From contig OX639990.1 in the NCBI GenBank assembly GCA_951828535.1, forward strand, positions 62,001-126,000: a DNA stretch of 64,000 nucleotides. The letters run 5' to 3'. Source of the DNA: an uncultured Candidatus Entotheonella sp. (GTDB taxonomy: Bacteria > Tectomicrobia > Entotheonellia > Entotheonellales > Entotheonellaceae). A program made the translations under genes and the position numbers. The notes under the pieces are model-generated. The model ran no database searches and was not told the DNA's origin. It saw only the letters and a program-made list of their open reading frames with translations. Positions 51,132-63,702 of the stretch are shown here, in pieces; positions within the stretch are counted from its first letter, which is position 1, and every line of letters starts with the position of its first letter.

Positions 51132-53651
51132 ATGAGTACGACAAGCTTACTGTCGCCCGTCAAGCCATTGACCGCGGCGTACGACCGCGAGCGCTATGAT
51201 GACGTCGGTTTCATGACCTGCATGACCCTGGTGATGATGGGCAATTATGCTCAGACGGGGCATTTTGGCGGGCCGCTGGCCTACACGCCGTACAACGTCG
51301 CGCTGCACCTTGCCGGGCCGGATCTGGGCGGCCTGCGGTACGATTACCGCCGCCCCAAACACCCGTTCTGCGACAAGTTCATGCTCGCCGGCGGGCACAA
51401 CATCCCCACCTCCTACGCCTTGTGGATGATCATGGGCGAGGCGCTCAGCCGCAAGCACGCCGCTACCGGCGACACCCGCTACCGCGTGGACCCGCACGAC
51501 GCCATCCTGCCGATTGACGCCCTGGGCTTTCGGCGCGGCGCCGGCGCCCTGGCGACCCTCCTGAGGGACAATGACCTCGCCAATCACCCGCTCTTCGCGC
51601 AAGCCGGGCTGCGCGGCATTCGCGCCCTGGCCGGACACGCCGAAACCACCGACGTGACCAACGACGTCAACGGCGGCCCGTCCGGTATCGGCATCGCCAC
51701 CGCGGCGGGCAAGGCGGCTTTCTGGAACTTCATCGGCGCGCCGGATAGCCTGAAAATCCTGAGCATCGAGGGCGAGTTCGCCATGACCGAGGGACACGCC
51801 CAGGAGCTTAAAACCCAGGCCGTGGCGATGCAGGTCGGCAAGCGCCTGCGCGTCCTGCTGTCGCTGAACAACGCCGGCATCGACGACACCCTGATCGGCG
51901 GGGTCATCGACGCCAAATTCGACCGCTACGAAATCGAGGATCAATGGACCTCCTACGGCTGGAACGTCTTCGCGCTCGACGACGGTAACGACTACGACCA
52001 GGTTCTCGCCGCCCTGAAGACCATGGAGGACTGGGATGCCAGCGACCGGCGCCCCATGATCGTGCTCGGCAGAACGGTCAAGGGCTACTGGCCGGCGGCG
52101 GTGCAGGGCAAGATTCCCGGCTACGGCGATCAATTGGTCAGCTACGCCAGCCATCCCTACGCCATGAGGATGAACAGCGAGTACTTTGTCGCCCTCGCCG
52201 AGACGTTCGAGAAGTATTACGGGGTTGAATTCCAGGGCATCCGCGACGGTGCGGTCAGCGACACGCGGGAACGGCTGATCCAGTTTAAGACCAACATCGA
52301 CGTGGTGATGTCGGTGCTGGAGCGCAACGGGCTGGGGGACTGGCTGGCCGACCGCCTGGCGGACATCGGCGACACGGTGCACGACGACACCCCGACGCGC
52401 ATCGACACGAAACGCGACCCCTTCCTCGACGACCGCCTGCAGGTCGGCAATCTGCCGGTCGAGCCGCAGACCGTCACGGTGCACAACCCGCTGTCCAAGG
52501 CCGACAAGGAAGTGGGCATCCAGCTGTTCCGTGAGGCGGGCGAGGTGGCCGGCACGCGGCGGGGGATTTCGGAGATCATCAAGTGGGTCAACTATGTGAC
52601 CGATAACCGTTTCATCACCCTCGCTGCTGACCTGTCGGAGTCGATCAACGTCGAGCACGGCAGCCTGTGGGGTCATTACCACGCCGACGACAACCCCTTG
52701 GGGACGCGCTTCAAGGCGCCGATCCAGGAGGCCGGCAACGCTTCGTCGGCGATCGGGCTGGTGAGCCAGAGCGCGAGTCTGGACCCGCAACAATTCGCCG
52801 GCCTGTGGGCGCTGAGCGGCACGTACGGCGCCTTCACGCCGCTGATGTACCTGCCGGCGCGGGTGTGGAGCCAGCAGAGCCAGGACAGCCGTTTCCGCAT
52901 GGGCGTGCTGCACATTCTGGCCGGCCATTCCGGGCCGGAGACGGCGGCGGACGCGCGCACCCACTTCGGCATCTTCGCGCCGCAGGTGTGGAAGCTGTTC
53001 CCGCGCGGCCAGGCCATCCATCTCAGCTTCTGGGACTACAACGACGTGGCACCTGGCTATTTTGCCGCTGCGGAAATCGCCGCCCGCGACCCGAAGGTCG
53101 GCGTCATTATCCTCGAAGTGGCGCGGCCCGATTTCCCCGTCGCCGACCGCAGCCAGTTTGCCGACACCGACCTCAAGGCTGCCGCTAAGGGCCTGTATGT
53201 CATCCGTGATTTCGCGCCGGGTCAGCCGCGGCACGGCTATGTGGTGGCGCAGGGGTCCAACTCCACCGTCAATCTTGTCAGAGTGATTCCGCGCCTGGAG
53301 GAGGCGGGCGTCAACGTCAAGATCATCGCGGCGGTGAGCGAAGACCTGTTCGACCGCCAGCCGGAGGCCTACCGCCGGTCGGTGCTGCCGCCCGAGGCGC
53401 GTTACGACCTCATGATGGTGAGCACCGGCACCCGGCGCATGTGGTCCGTCCGCGACGTCGGTCCGATGACCGATGCGTATTCGCTGACCTCCGATTGGGA
53501 TAATCAGTGGCTGACCGGCGGCACCGAGGCGGACGTCATCGCCGAGGCGCACCTGGATTCGGAGTCCATTTTTGCCGGTATCCAGCGCTTCGCCGCCGAG
53601 CGCGAGCAGCGTTTGAGCAGTCAGCGCGAATTGCTGGCGGCACTGGGCTGA
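51132..53651 (+). CDS. Transketolase-like ThDP enzyme, unusually long
   Basis: An 839-residue protein with the three transketolase domains: N-terminal ThDP domain (AGGHNIPTSYALWM, SIEGEFAMTEGHAQE in place of GDG, and LNNAGID), a middle pyrimidine domain (ITLAADLSESINVEH, SGTYGAF, HILAGHSGPE) and a C-terminal domain (VIRVIPRLEEAGVNVKIIAA). Typical transketolases are about 660 residues; extra length lies between the first two domains (about 340-450). It would transfer two-carbon units, but the substrate may differ. GGAGGGG lies about 13 bases before the ATG. It is the first intact metabolic gene after the IS cluster. Confidence 0.82.
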   Translation: MSTTSLLSPVKPLTAAYDRERYDDVGFMTCMTLVMMGNYAQTGHFGGPLAYTPYNVALHLAGPDLGGLRYDYRRPKHPFCDKFMLAGGHNIPTSYALWMIMGEALSRKHAATGDTRYRVDPHDAILPIDALGFRRGAGALATLLRDNDLANHPLFAQAGLRGIRALAGHAETTDVTNDVNGGPSGIGIATAAGKAAFWNFIGAPDSLKILSIEGEFAMTEGHAQELKTQAVAMQVGKRLRVLLSLNNAGIDDTLIGGVIDAKFDRYEIEDQWTSYGWNVFALDDGNDYDQVLAALKTMEDWDASDRRPMIVLGRTVKGYWPAAVQGKIPGYGDQLVSYASHPYAMRMNSEYFVALAETFEKYYGVEFQGIRDGAVSDTRERLIQFKTNIDVVMSVLERNGLGDWLADRLADIGDTVHDDTPTRIDTKRDPFLDDRLQVGNLPVEPQTVTVHNPLSKADKEVGIQLFREAGEVAGTRRGISEIIKWVNYVTDNRFITLAADLSESINVEHGSLWGHYHADDNPLGTRFKAPIQEAGNASSAIGLVSQSASLDPQQFAGLWALSGTYGAFTPLMYLPARVWSQQSQDSRFRMGVLHILAGHSGPETAADARTHFGIFAPQVWKLFPRGQAIHLSFWDYNDVAPGYFAAAEIAARDPKVGVIILEVARPDFPVADRSQFADTDLKAAAKGLYVIRDFAPGQPRHGYVVAQGSNSTVNLVRVIPRLEEAGVNVKIIAAVSEDLFDRQPEAYRRSVLPPEARYDLMMVSTGTRRMWSVRDVGPMTDAYSLTSDWDNQWLTGGTEADVIAEAHLDSESIFAGIQRFAAEREQRLSSQRELLAALG

Positions 53652-53667
53652 GCAACGCCCCCGACCG

Positions 53668-53850
53668 TCGTAATGGCGCCCCTTGTGGGTGCCCATTGTT
53701 CCATGCAGGCGGGAACCCCCCCAACCCCCTTCGTCAGGGGGCGGCCGCGGGGGAAACATGTAACCCCCCAACCCCCCTTGTCAGGGGGGCGGCCGTGGCG
53801 GGACACATTTCCGTCACCATGACATGGCCTGCAAGGCTTGCCTCCGGCTT
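53668..53850 (-). repeat. Long dispersed intergenic repeat, copy 3 (with internal duplication)
   Basis: Inverted relative of 6984-7174. The CCCCCTTGTCAGGGGG...AACATGTAACCCCCCAACC core appears one and a half times, and CCCCTTGTGGGTGCCCATTG marks its outer end. It fills most of the gap 53652-54073. Confidence 0.7.
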
Positions 53851-53899
53851 AAATGGGGGCCATGGGGGATTCCGAAAACAGGCTGTTCAAAGCCCCCAA

Positions 53900-53945
53900 A
53901 TCGTCATTCCGGGCTTGACCCGGAATCCAGGGATCCCGGATCCAG
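53900..53945. repeat. Dispersed GTCATTCCGG...CCGGAATCCAG palindrome
   Basis: TCATTCCGGGCTTGACCCGG followed by AATCCAGG; same family as 3534-3562 and 9537-9567. Confidence 0.6.
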
Positions 53946-54073
53946 CCGAATTGTCGGATGACGCTGCGCTAATCCGATCTACCCTCTCTCCTGGGCTGAG
54001 ACCGGGCCGGTAGGAGCGGGTCTCAAGCCCGTCCGTCGATCCCGGCGTTCCCATCCGTTGCCCCGAGACCGCC

Positions 54074-56080
<2,007 letters not shown>

Positions 56081-56090
56081 GAGACGCCCC

Positions 56091-57938
<1,848 letters not shown>

Positions 57939-57971
57939 CGCCGCGTAATCCGATGTTGGATGAGCCCCGAA

Positions 57972-58631
57972 TCACGCTTCACGGCATGCCAGCCGCACCC
58001 ACGCGGCGAACGTCGTGATAGCGAGTGCCTGGCCAAGTACCAGCATCCACCAGCGATAAGTCGTGGGAATCCATTCGCTCAGCAAGGCGCCGTTATCCGG
58101 CAGCCGCGGCAGCACGTCGAGCGTAAATGAGGCGATGATGATGAGACACGCGGCCATCTGGGCTGTCCAGACCCGCATCGCTGCCGTCGGCACGGCGCCG
58201 CGTTGTTCCAGATGCAGCAGCACCAGCCCCATGCCGATCATGGTGCAGGCGACGCTGACCGGGGCGATGACCGGCCCGACCCACGGCACCGGGATGAGGA
58301 AGAGCACGTCCCAGGTGAGCAGCGAGGCCGGCCAGTCGAGCACCACCTTGAGCCACACGTAGTAGAAGATGTCCCAGACGCCGAACGCGATGATGAAGTT
58401 GGCCAGTTTTCCCGCCTTGGTTCGCCCGGCGGCGAGGCCGTAAGCGGCCAGCATGACGAGGGTGGCGGCTTCGCGTTCGAGTTCCAATAGCAGGGTCGGC
58501 GTGTCGATGATGACCAGCGGAAAGCGGAAGCCCTCCGGGTAATACAGACGCCGCAGGTAAACGACGATCATGGTTTCGACGTGCGCCATTGCAATGGCAA
58601 ACGCCGACACGGTAAGAACCGCTGGCCACAT
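57972..58631 (-). CDS. Multi-pass membrane protein of unknown function
   Basis: A 219-residue protein with five or six hydrophobic helices, including VLTVSAFAIAMAHVETMIVV, ATLVMLAAYGLAAGR and CTMIGMGLVLLHL. The motif IIAFGVWDIFYYVWLKVVL recurs in uncharacterised bacterial membrane proteins. Convergent with uvrC and divergent from the methyltransferase. No function assigned. Confidence 0.75.
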   Translation of the reverse strand: MWPAVLTVSAFAIAMAHVETMIVVYLRRLYYPEGFRFPLVIIDTPTLLLELEREAATLVMLAAYGLAAGRTKAGKLANFIIAFGVWDIFYYVWLKVVLDWPASLLTWDVLFLIPVPWVGPVIAPVSVACTMIGMGLVLLHLEQRGAVPTAAMRVWTAQMAACLIIIASFTLDVLPRLPDNGALLSEWIPTTYRWWMLVLGQALAITTFAAWVRLACREA

Positions 58632-58663
58632 TGCCGGTCATCCTTCCTTCTTTGAGGTCTGTC

Positions 58664-60052
58664 ATGCCGCGACGCCGCCAACGATCACGCATGACGACTG
58701 ACCTGCCGTCTGTTGAGCCAATCGAGGGCACCCTGGAGATTACTCGCCTGGCGCACGGCGGACAAGGGATTGGACACCTCGCCGGGCTCGCCGTGTTCGT
58801 GCCGCGCACCCTGCCGGGCGACGTGGTTGATGTTCGTCTCACCGAGCGGCGCAAGCGCCACGCTTTTGCGGAACTGCTGGCATTGCGGGAGGCGTCGCCG
58901 CTGCGGGTGCCGGCGCCGTGCCCCCTGTACGAACGCTGCGGCGGCTGTCACCTGCAGCACCTCGGGTACGACGATCAACTGGCTAACAAGGCCCAACAGG
59001 TGCGCGATTGCCTGACGCGCATTGGCAAGTTGCCCGAAGTGCCCGTTCTGCCCATGTTGGCGAGTCCGCAACCGTTTGGGTACCGCAACAAGGCCCTTTA
59101 CCATTTCGACGCGGCCAGCAACGCCCTCGGGCTGATCGAACGCGGCAAATCCGCCGTGCTCGACGTGCCGCAGTGCCGCATCGGCGACGCACGAATCGAC
59201 GCGGTGATGGCGCGGGTGCGCGGTTTGGCGGGTCGGGAGCGGGCCTTGCGGCGTGTGTTGCATCAAGTCCAGGTGCAGGTGGGCCAGCGGATTGGGGAGG
59301 TGCTGGTAACGGTTATCGTGCGAGGTGAGATACCGGCGCAGGCGCAGCACCAACTTTGGGAAAGCCTGCGCGACCTGGCTGCCGGCTTACTGATGCACCG
59401 CAAGACGACAACGACGCCGGCCGTGTTCAACGGCATCACAACCCGCCTTGCCGGCAGCGCCGTCATCCACGAACGCATCGGCGACCTGCGGTTTGATATC
59501 GAACCGCAAGCCTTTTTCCAGGTCAACAGCGCGCAGACCGAACGGTTGTATGGCTTGGTGCGCGCCGCCGCGCGACTGCAGCCTGATGACATTGTCTTCG
59601 ACCTCTACAGCGGCGGCGGCTCTATCGCGTTGACCCTGGCGCCGCACTGTGCGGCGGTACATGCCGTCGAGATCAACCGCCAGGCAACGCTTCTCGCCAC
59701 CCGGCAGGCGGCTACGCTTGGCATCGCCAATTGCGAATTTCGCACCGGCAAGGTGGAGCGCATTTTGTACCGGTATCTGGCCCAAGGCATCCGCGCCCGC
59801 GTCGCCGTGCTCGACCCGCCGCGCGCCGGCTGCCGACCGCAAGCCCTTGAAGCCCTCGCCAAGATGCGCGTTCCGCGGCTCGCCTACGTCTCGTGCAGCC
59901 CCCCGACGCTCGCCCGCGACCTGCGCTTGCTGGCCGACCTCGGCTACCGTACCGAGAGCGTGCAGCCGCTGGACATGTTTCCGCAGACCTACCACGTTGA
60001 ATGCCTGGCCACCCTCAGCCACACGGCAGCGCCCGGGCCGAACGAGGCGTGA
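58664..60052 (+). CDS. RlmD/TrmA-type uracil-C5 RNA methyltransferase
   Basis: About 462 residues. N-terminal TRAM domain (EITRLAHGGQGIGHLAGLAV), a [4Fe-4S] cysteine set (CPLYERCGGCHLQHL) and a SAM-dependent core (VFDLYSGGGSIAL, AVEINRQA, VLDPPRAGC). The catalytic region reads YVSCSPPTLARDL, in place of the more usual SC(N/D)PxT; the cysteine is kept. ATG 58664 follows GAGG. Target is probably 23S rRNA uridine or tRNA; RlmD, RlmCD and TrmA types are not separable here. Confidence 0.9.
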   Translation: MPRRRQRSRMTTDLPSVEPIEGTLEITRLAHGGQGIGHLAGLAVFVPRTLPGDVVDVRLTERRKRHAFAELLALREASPLRVPAPCPLYERCGGCHLQHLGYDDQLANKAQQVRDCLTRIGKLPEVPVLPMLASPQPFGYRNKALYHFDAASNALGLIERGKSAVLDVPQCRIGDARIDAVMARVRGLAGRERALRRVLHQVQVQVGQRIGEVLVTVIVRGEIPAQAQHQLWESLRDLAAGLLMHRKTTTTPAVFNGITTRLAGSAVIHERIGDLRFDIEPQAFFQVNSAQTERLYGLVRAAARLQPDDIVFDLYSGGGSIALTLAPHCAAVHAVEINRQATLLATRQAATLGIANCEFRTGKVERILYRYLAQGIRARVAVLDPPRAGCRPQALEALAKMRVPRLAYVSCSPPTLARDLRLLADLGYRTESVQPLDMFPQTYHVECLATLSHTAAPGPNEA

Positions 60053-60132
60053 CGCTGTGCTACAATCCCGCCGCGTCGCAGCGGCTGCGTTGCGGCGTCG
60101 GATCCTACCCACAACCTCATAAGGAATACCGC

Positions 60133-60396
60133 ATGCGCGTATCACGGGAAGCCTTTCTGGCCCCCTGGCAAGCCGCCGATTATGCCGGGTTGAAGCTTGA
60201 GGCGATCTACGAAATGCTCGAATCGGGGGAGATTACCGGGGAGCAGACCGACGGACTCTGGCGCATCCGCAAGTCGGTGCTGGATGCCTGGCTGGACGCC
60301 GAGGTCGAGCCGGAAGAGTTGGAGCGATTGACCACCAAGATGAGCCGCCTGACGGAAGAACAGGCGAAACAGGTACTGGAGCAGGCCCAAAGCTAG
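60133..60396 (+). CDS. Small excisionase-like helix-turn-helix protein
   Basis: An 87-residue protein with a MerR/excisionase-type HTH_17 domain: WQAADYAGLKLEAIYEMLES then DGLWRIRKSVLDAWLDAEV, followed by an acidic helix (LTEEQAKQVLEQAQS). AAGGA precedes the ATG. No phage or integrase genes are adjacent. It may regulate the neighbouring lyase-family gene 21 bp downstream. Confidence 0.7.
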   Translation: MRVSREAFLAPWQAADYAGLKLEAIYEMLESGEITGEQTDGLWRIRKSVLDAWLDAEVEPEELERLTTKMSRLTEEQAKQVLEQAQS

Positions 60397-60417
60397 CGGC
60401 CGGGAAGGAAACCATCC

Positions 60418-61281
60418 ATGTTGCTGTCCGAACGCCGCGAATGTTATCGGCGGGTATTGGCGGGGAACGCCTGTGTCTACCCGGCTTCGGTATTCGATCC
60501 CATGTCGGCCCGTATGGCCGAATCGCTCGGCTATGACGTGGGCATGCTGGCGGGCTCCATCGCCTCGGCCACGGTGCTGGGTGCGCCGGACCTCGTGGTG
60601 CTCACCCTGACCGAGTTCGCCGAGCAAATCCGCCGCATCACGCGCGCCGGCTCGCTCAGCCTGATGGTCGACGCCGATCACGGCTACGGAAACGCCCTGA
60701 ACGTTATGCGCACGGTCGAGGAGCTGGAAACGGCTGGCGTGGCGGCGCTGACGATCGAGGACACCCTGCTGCCGACCGCGTTTGGCGGCGAGGGGGAGGG
60801 GCTGATCAGCATCCCGGAGATGCTTGGCAAGCTGCGGGCGGCGGTGGCGGCGCGCCAGGATCCGTCGCTGGTCGTCATCGGCCGCACCAGCGCCCTGCGC
60901 CACGGCGGCATTGACGAAGCCGTCCGCCGCTTGCAAGCCTATCAGGCCACCGGCGTCGACGCCTTTTTCATCGTCGGCGCCCGCGACCGCGCCGAAATCG
61001 AAGCCATTCACGCCGCCACGTCCCTGCCGCTAATGCTGGGCGGCAGCCCGGCGGCGCTGTGGTCCGACCTGCCTTTCCTGAACGCCCACCGCGTGCGCAT
61101 CGCCCTGCAAGGCCATGCCCCATTCTACGCCGCCGCGCAGGCGGTGTACGACGTGCTCAAGCACCTCAAGGCCGGCGGCGCCCCCGCCGATCTTAAGACC
61201 CCGGTCGCCGCCGGCGACGTGCTGGCGACGGCGCTCCGGCAGGATGCCTATGCCGGCTGGCAGGATTCGTATTTGCGTTAG
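60418..61281 (+). CDS. Isocitrate lyase/PEP mutase superfamily protein (oxaloacetate-decarboxylase-like)
   Basis: A 287-residue TIM-barrel enzyme. SVFDPMSARMAESLGYDV and MVDADHGYGNALNVMRTVEE carry the Mg-binding acidic residues; TIEDTLLPTAFGGEG and VVIGRTSAL follow. This pattern is closest to the oxaloacetate decarboxylase subgroup, which lacks the KKCGH loop of isocitrate lyase. It would convert oxaloacetate to pyruvate and CO2; methylisocitrate-lyase-like activity is a less likely option. Confidence 0.82.
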   Translation: MLLSERRECYRRVLAGNACVYPASVFDPMSARMAESLGYDVGMLAGSIASATVLGAPDLVVLTLTEFAEQIRRITRAGSLSLMVDADHGYGNALNVMRTVEELETAGVAALTIEDTLLPTAFGGEGEGLISIPEMLGKLRAAVAARQDPSLVVIGRTSALRHGGIDEAVRRLQAYQATGVDAFFIVGARDRAEIEAIHAATSLPLMLGGSPAALWSDLPFLNAHRVRIALQGHAPFYAAAQAVYDVLKHLKAGGAPADLKTPVAAGDVLATALRQDAYAGWQDSYLR

Positions 61282-61339
61282 GGCAAGGCTGACACAAGTC
61301 GCGGTCAGCCCTGCGCGTAGGGATTTTGTGCCGGAGGCC

Positions 61340-61900
61340 TGCGGAAGGTCCCACCATCTGACGTGGGAACCGGGGGATCTGGGAGACTGAGGGAGATGCA
61401 AACAGCGGACAGTCGCGGAATGGGAGGTCGGTGGGCAAGAAGCGTCGTATCCGCCGCCGGAAGTTGCTGGAGATAATGGAACGGCTCATGCCGCAGCAGC
61501 GTCCCGATGCCCTATCGCCAAGTAGGACGTGGGTGGACGCCCTGTGACCTCGCCGTCATGCTTCTCGCCCAGCGTCAATCGAAAGCCCCTTTGGCGTCGC
61601 CGCAGAGGGCTTCCTATCAGACGTCCAGGGCCTCAGGCGGTTCGTGAGGGGTGGAGTGAGCGGAGTGAAGCCGCAACCCGTGGGCCTCTCGGAAGCCGCC
61701 TGCACGAGCCAGCGGCGGCGTCACCGAATGGGCTTCTCTGAGCGCGCTCCAAGCCGGTAGCAGGAAGGGGGTGTGCACGCTGCAGCCGGCTCGGCGCTGT
61801 CGCCTCAAGCAGGGCATTGGGGAGGCTGGGGGGAACCCCGCTTGGCCCGGCGCCGTGCAAGCGGGCCCATGCAGGCGCCGGAGGCCCCCCGCTGGCCCAC
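61340..61900. repeat. Downstream region duplicated at 63340-63702 (copy A)
   Basis: Shares CTTCCTATCAGACGTCCAGG, GGGCCTCTCGGAAGCCGCCT, GCAGCCGGCTCGGCGCTGTC and GCAGGGCATTG with 63340-63702 in the same order. Each copy lies directly 3' of one of the two repeat-protein genes (minus strand), so gene plus flank was duplicated as a unit. Copy A is longer and no coding signal is seen in it. This is the content of the gap 61282-61901. Confidence 0.75.
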
Positions 61901-61901
61901 G

Positions 61902-63239
61902 TCAATTGGACTGGAATAGCCCACCGGCCCTCCAGTTGGACGGCTGTCCAGCCAGACGGTTTTCGCCGCCGCTCACGCTGGCAGCCCAGCCGCCGGCCTC
62001 GTTGTCCCGACCGCCGCTGACGCTGGAAGCCCAGCCTCTGGCCTTGTTGTCCCGACCGCCGCTGACGCTGGAAGCAATTGAGCTGGCCTCATTGTATCTG
62101 CCGCCGCTAACGCTCGCAAAATTCCCACTGGCCTCGTTGTATCTGCCGCCGCTGACGCTGGCAAAAGTACCGCTGGCGTCATTGTACTGACCGCCGCCAA
62201 CGCTGGCCCGAGAGCCGCTGGCCGTGTTGCTGCCGCCGCCGCTGACGCTGGTATACTCCCCGCTGGCCTCATTGTTTTTGCCGCCGCTGACGCTGGCATA
62301 AGCGCCGCTGGCCTTGTTGCCAAAACCGCCGCTGACACTGGCTTGAGAGCCGCTGGCCTCATTGTTCCGACCGCCGCTGATGCTGGCATTACTACTGTTG
62401 GCCGTGTTGTTGGAACCGCCGCTGACGCTGGTACTACTGCCGCTGGCGGTATTGCTGCTGCCGCCGCTGACGCTGGCATAATCGCCGCTGGCCTCGTTGC
62501 TTTCACCGCCGCTGACGCTGGCATAAGTGCCGCTGGCCTTGTTGGAGTCACCGCCGCTGACGCTGGCAAACTCCCCGCTGGCCTCGTTGCTGGAACCGCC
62601 GCTGACGCTGGCCCAAGAGTGGCTGGCCTCGTTGCTGGCACCGCCGCTGACGGTGGCAGTATCGCCGCTGGCCTTGTTGACGGAACCGCCGCTGACGCTG
62701 GAATAATGGCCGCTGGCTTCGTTGTTAAAACCGCCGCTGACGCTGGCATACGATCCGCTCACGATGTTGTTGTAGCCCGCCACCAAGCCGCCATAACTCG
62801 AATAGCTGTGCAGCGAACCAATCACCACATTATGCGAGCCCTCGCGAGCAGAGGAGCCACTACTGTCACTCTCATTGTAGCCAATGATCAGATTGCCGAC
62901 GCCGTTGCTGCTTTCAGTGTTTCCCTGGCCGTTTTGCACGTGCACGTTGCAGCCCGTAAAGATGACATCGTCGACCGAGCCCGCTCCCGACGCCGTGGTC
63001 ATGCAGTCGGGCATGCCTGCTGCCGCGCCGTTAATCAGGCTTTGCAGCGTAGCATCCTGGGCTTGCAGCGCGCCAATTTGGGCCTGCAGCGTATTATTCT
63101 GGGCTTGTAGTGCGCCCATCTGGGCCTGCAACGCGTTAATCTGGGCTTGCAACTGGCTATGGGTCTGCGCCGCCGCTGGCAGGGCGGCGAGACCACCGCA
63201 CACCAACGCCAATGCCAGGGTCTTCATGAGTCGGGTCAT
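61902..63239 (-). CDS. Exported repeat protein: coiled coil plus 15-residue repeats (surface adhesin-like)
   Basis: About 445 residues. ATG 63239 follows AAGGAG. Signal peptide LALALVCGGLAALPAAAQT, then heptads of the form LQAQINALQAQMGALQAQ (about 30-70) giving a coiled coil. A linker with IIGYNES leads to some 18 tandem units of about 15 residues, consensus SG.YASVSGG..NEA, and a tail W.AGGLFQSN. Proteins of this look resemble YadA/trimeric-adhesin heads built from beta-turn layers. No membrane anchor domain is visible, so secretion or attachment may rely on partners. Tandem paralogue at 63703. Confidence 0.75.
   Translation of the reverse strand: MTRLMKTLALALVCGGLAALPAAAQTHSQLQAQINALQAQMGALQAQNNTLQAQIGALQAQDATLQSLINGAAAGMPDCMTTASGAGSVDDVIFTGCNVHVQNGQGNTESSNGVGNLIIGYNESDSSGSSAREGSHNVVIGSLHSYSSYGGLVAGYNNIVSGSYASVSGGFNNEASGHYSSVSGGSVNKASGDTATVSGGASNEASHSWASVSGGSSNEASGEFASVSGGDSNKASGTYASVSGGESNEASGDYASVSGGSSNTASGSSTSVSGGSNNTANSSNASISGGRNNEASGSQASVSGGFGNKASGAYASVSGGKNNEASGEYTSVSGGGSNTASGSRASVGGGQYNDASGTFASVSGGRYNEASGNFASVSGGRYNEASSIASSVSGGRDNKARGWASSVSGGRDNEAGGWAASVSGGENRLAGQPSNWRAGGLFQSN
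61950..62760 (-). repeat. 45-bp tandem coding repeats
   Basis: CCGCCGCTGACGCTGGC recurs every 45 bp with variable bases between. Spacing and reading frame are kept throughout, so the units are in-frame protein repeats, and unequal exchange could alter their number. Confidence 0.9.
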
Positions 63240-63330
63240 GCTCAACTCCTTCACAGGGTCGTGTTTGTGTTGGTCTTACGAATTGGAGGCCGTGCATTAT
63301 AGAGGTAAGGTCTGATCAAGGACACCGGGG
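63240..63330 (-). promoter_or_regulatory. Probable promoter of the repeat-protein gene
   Basis: A perfect TATAAT (63296-63301 on the minus strand) lies about 55 bases before the start codon. No good TTGACA box is found at 16-18 bases; TTGATC occurs only 12 bases upstream, so an activator may be needed. Confidence 0.45.
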
Positions 63331-63339
63331 GTGTCACCA

Positions 63340-63702
63340 TCTGGCGTTGAACCGGGGGGTTTGGGAGGATCAGGGAGATACAACAGCGGGCAGTCGCGGA
63401 ATGGGAAGACGACGGCGAGCGCCAATCGAAAGCTCCTTCGGCGTCGCCGCGTGGGGCTTCCTATCAGACGTCCAGGGTCTCAGGCGGCTCTTGAGGGGTG
63501 TAGCAAGCGCCGTGAAGCCCAGCCCCCGTGGGGCCTCTCGGAAGCCGCCTGTTCGAACGGCCGGATTCGTCCCTGCATGGGCTTCTCTGGCCGCCCCGGA
63601 GCCGGCTGCAGGGGACGGGAGGTGTACCGCTGCAGCCGGCTCGGCGCTGTCGCCTCGAGCAGGGCATTGTTGGGGAGGCCGGCGGGAACCGCTTGGCCCA
63701 CG
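63340..63702. repeat. Downstream region of the second repeat-protein gene (copy B)
   Basis: Counterpart of 61340-61900. Contains GGCGTCGCCG, CTTCCTATCAGACGTCCAGG and GCAGCCGGCTCGGCGCTGTC in order. No gene seen. Confidence 0.75.

Noticed and set aside
51147-53771. 874-codon minus-strand frame
   Set aside because: It is the antisense of the transketolase-like gene in GC-rich DNA and shows no recognisable domain.
61950-62760. CRISPR-like array from the regular 45-bp spacing
   Set aside because: The units keep one reading frame, variable parts are short and encode similar residues, and no cas genes are present. They are coding repeats.
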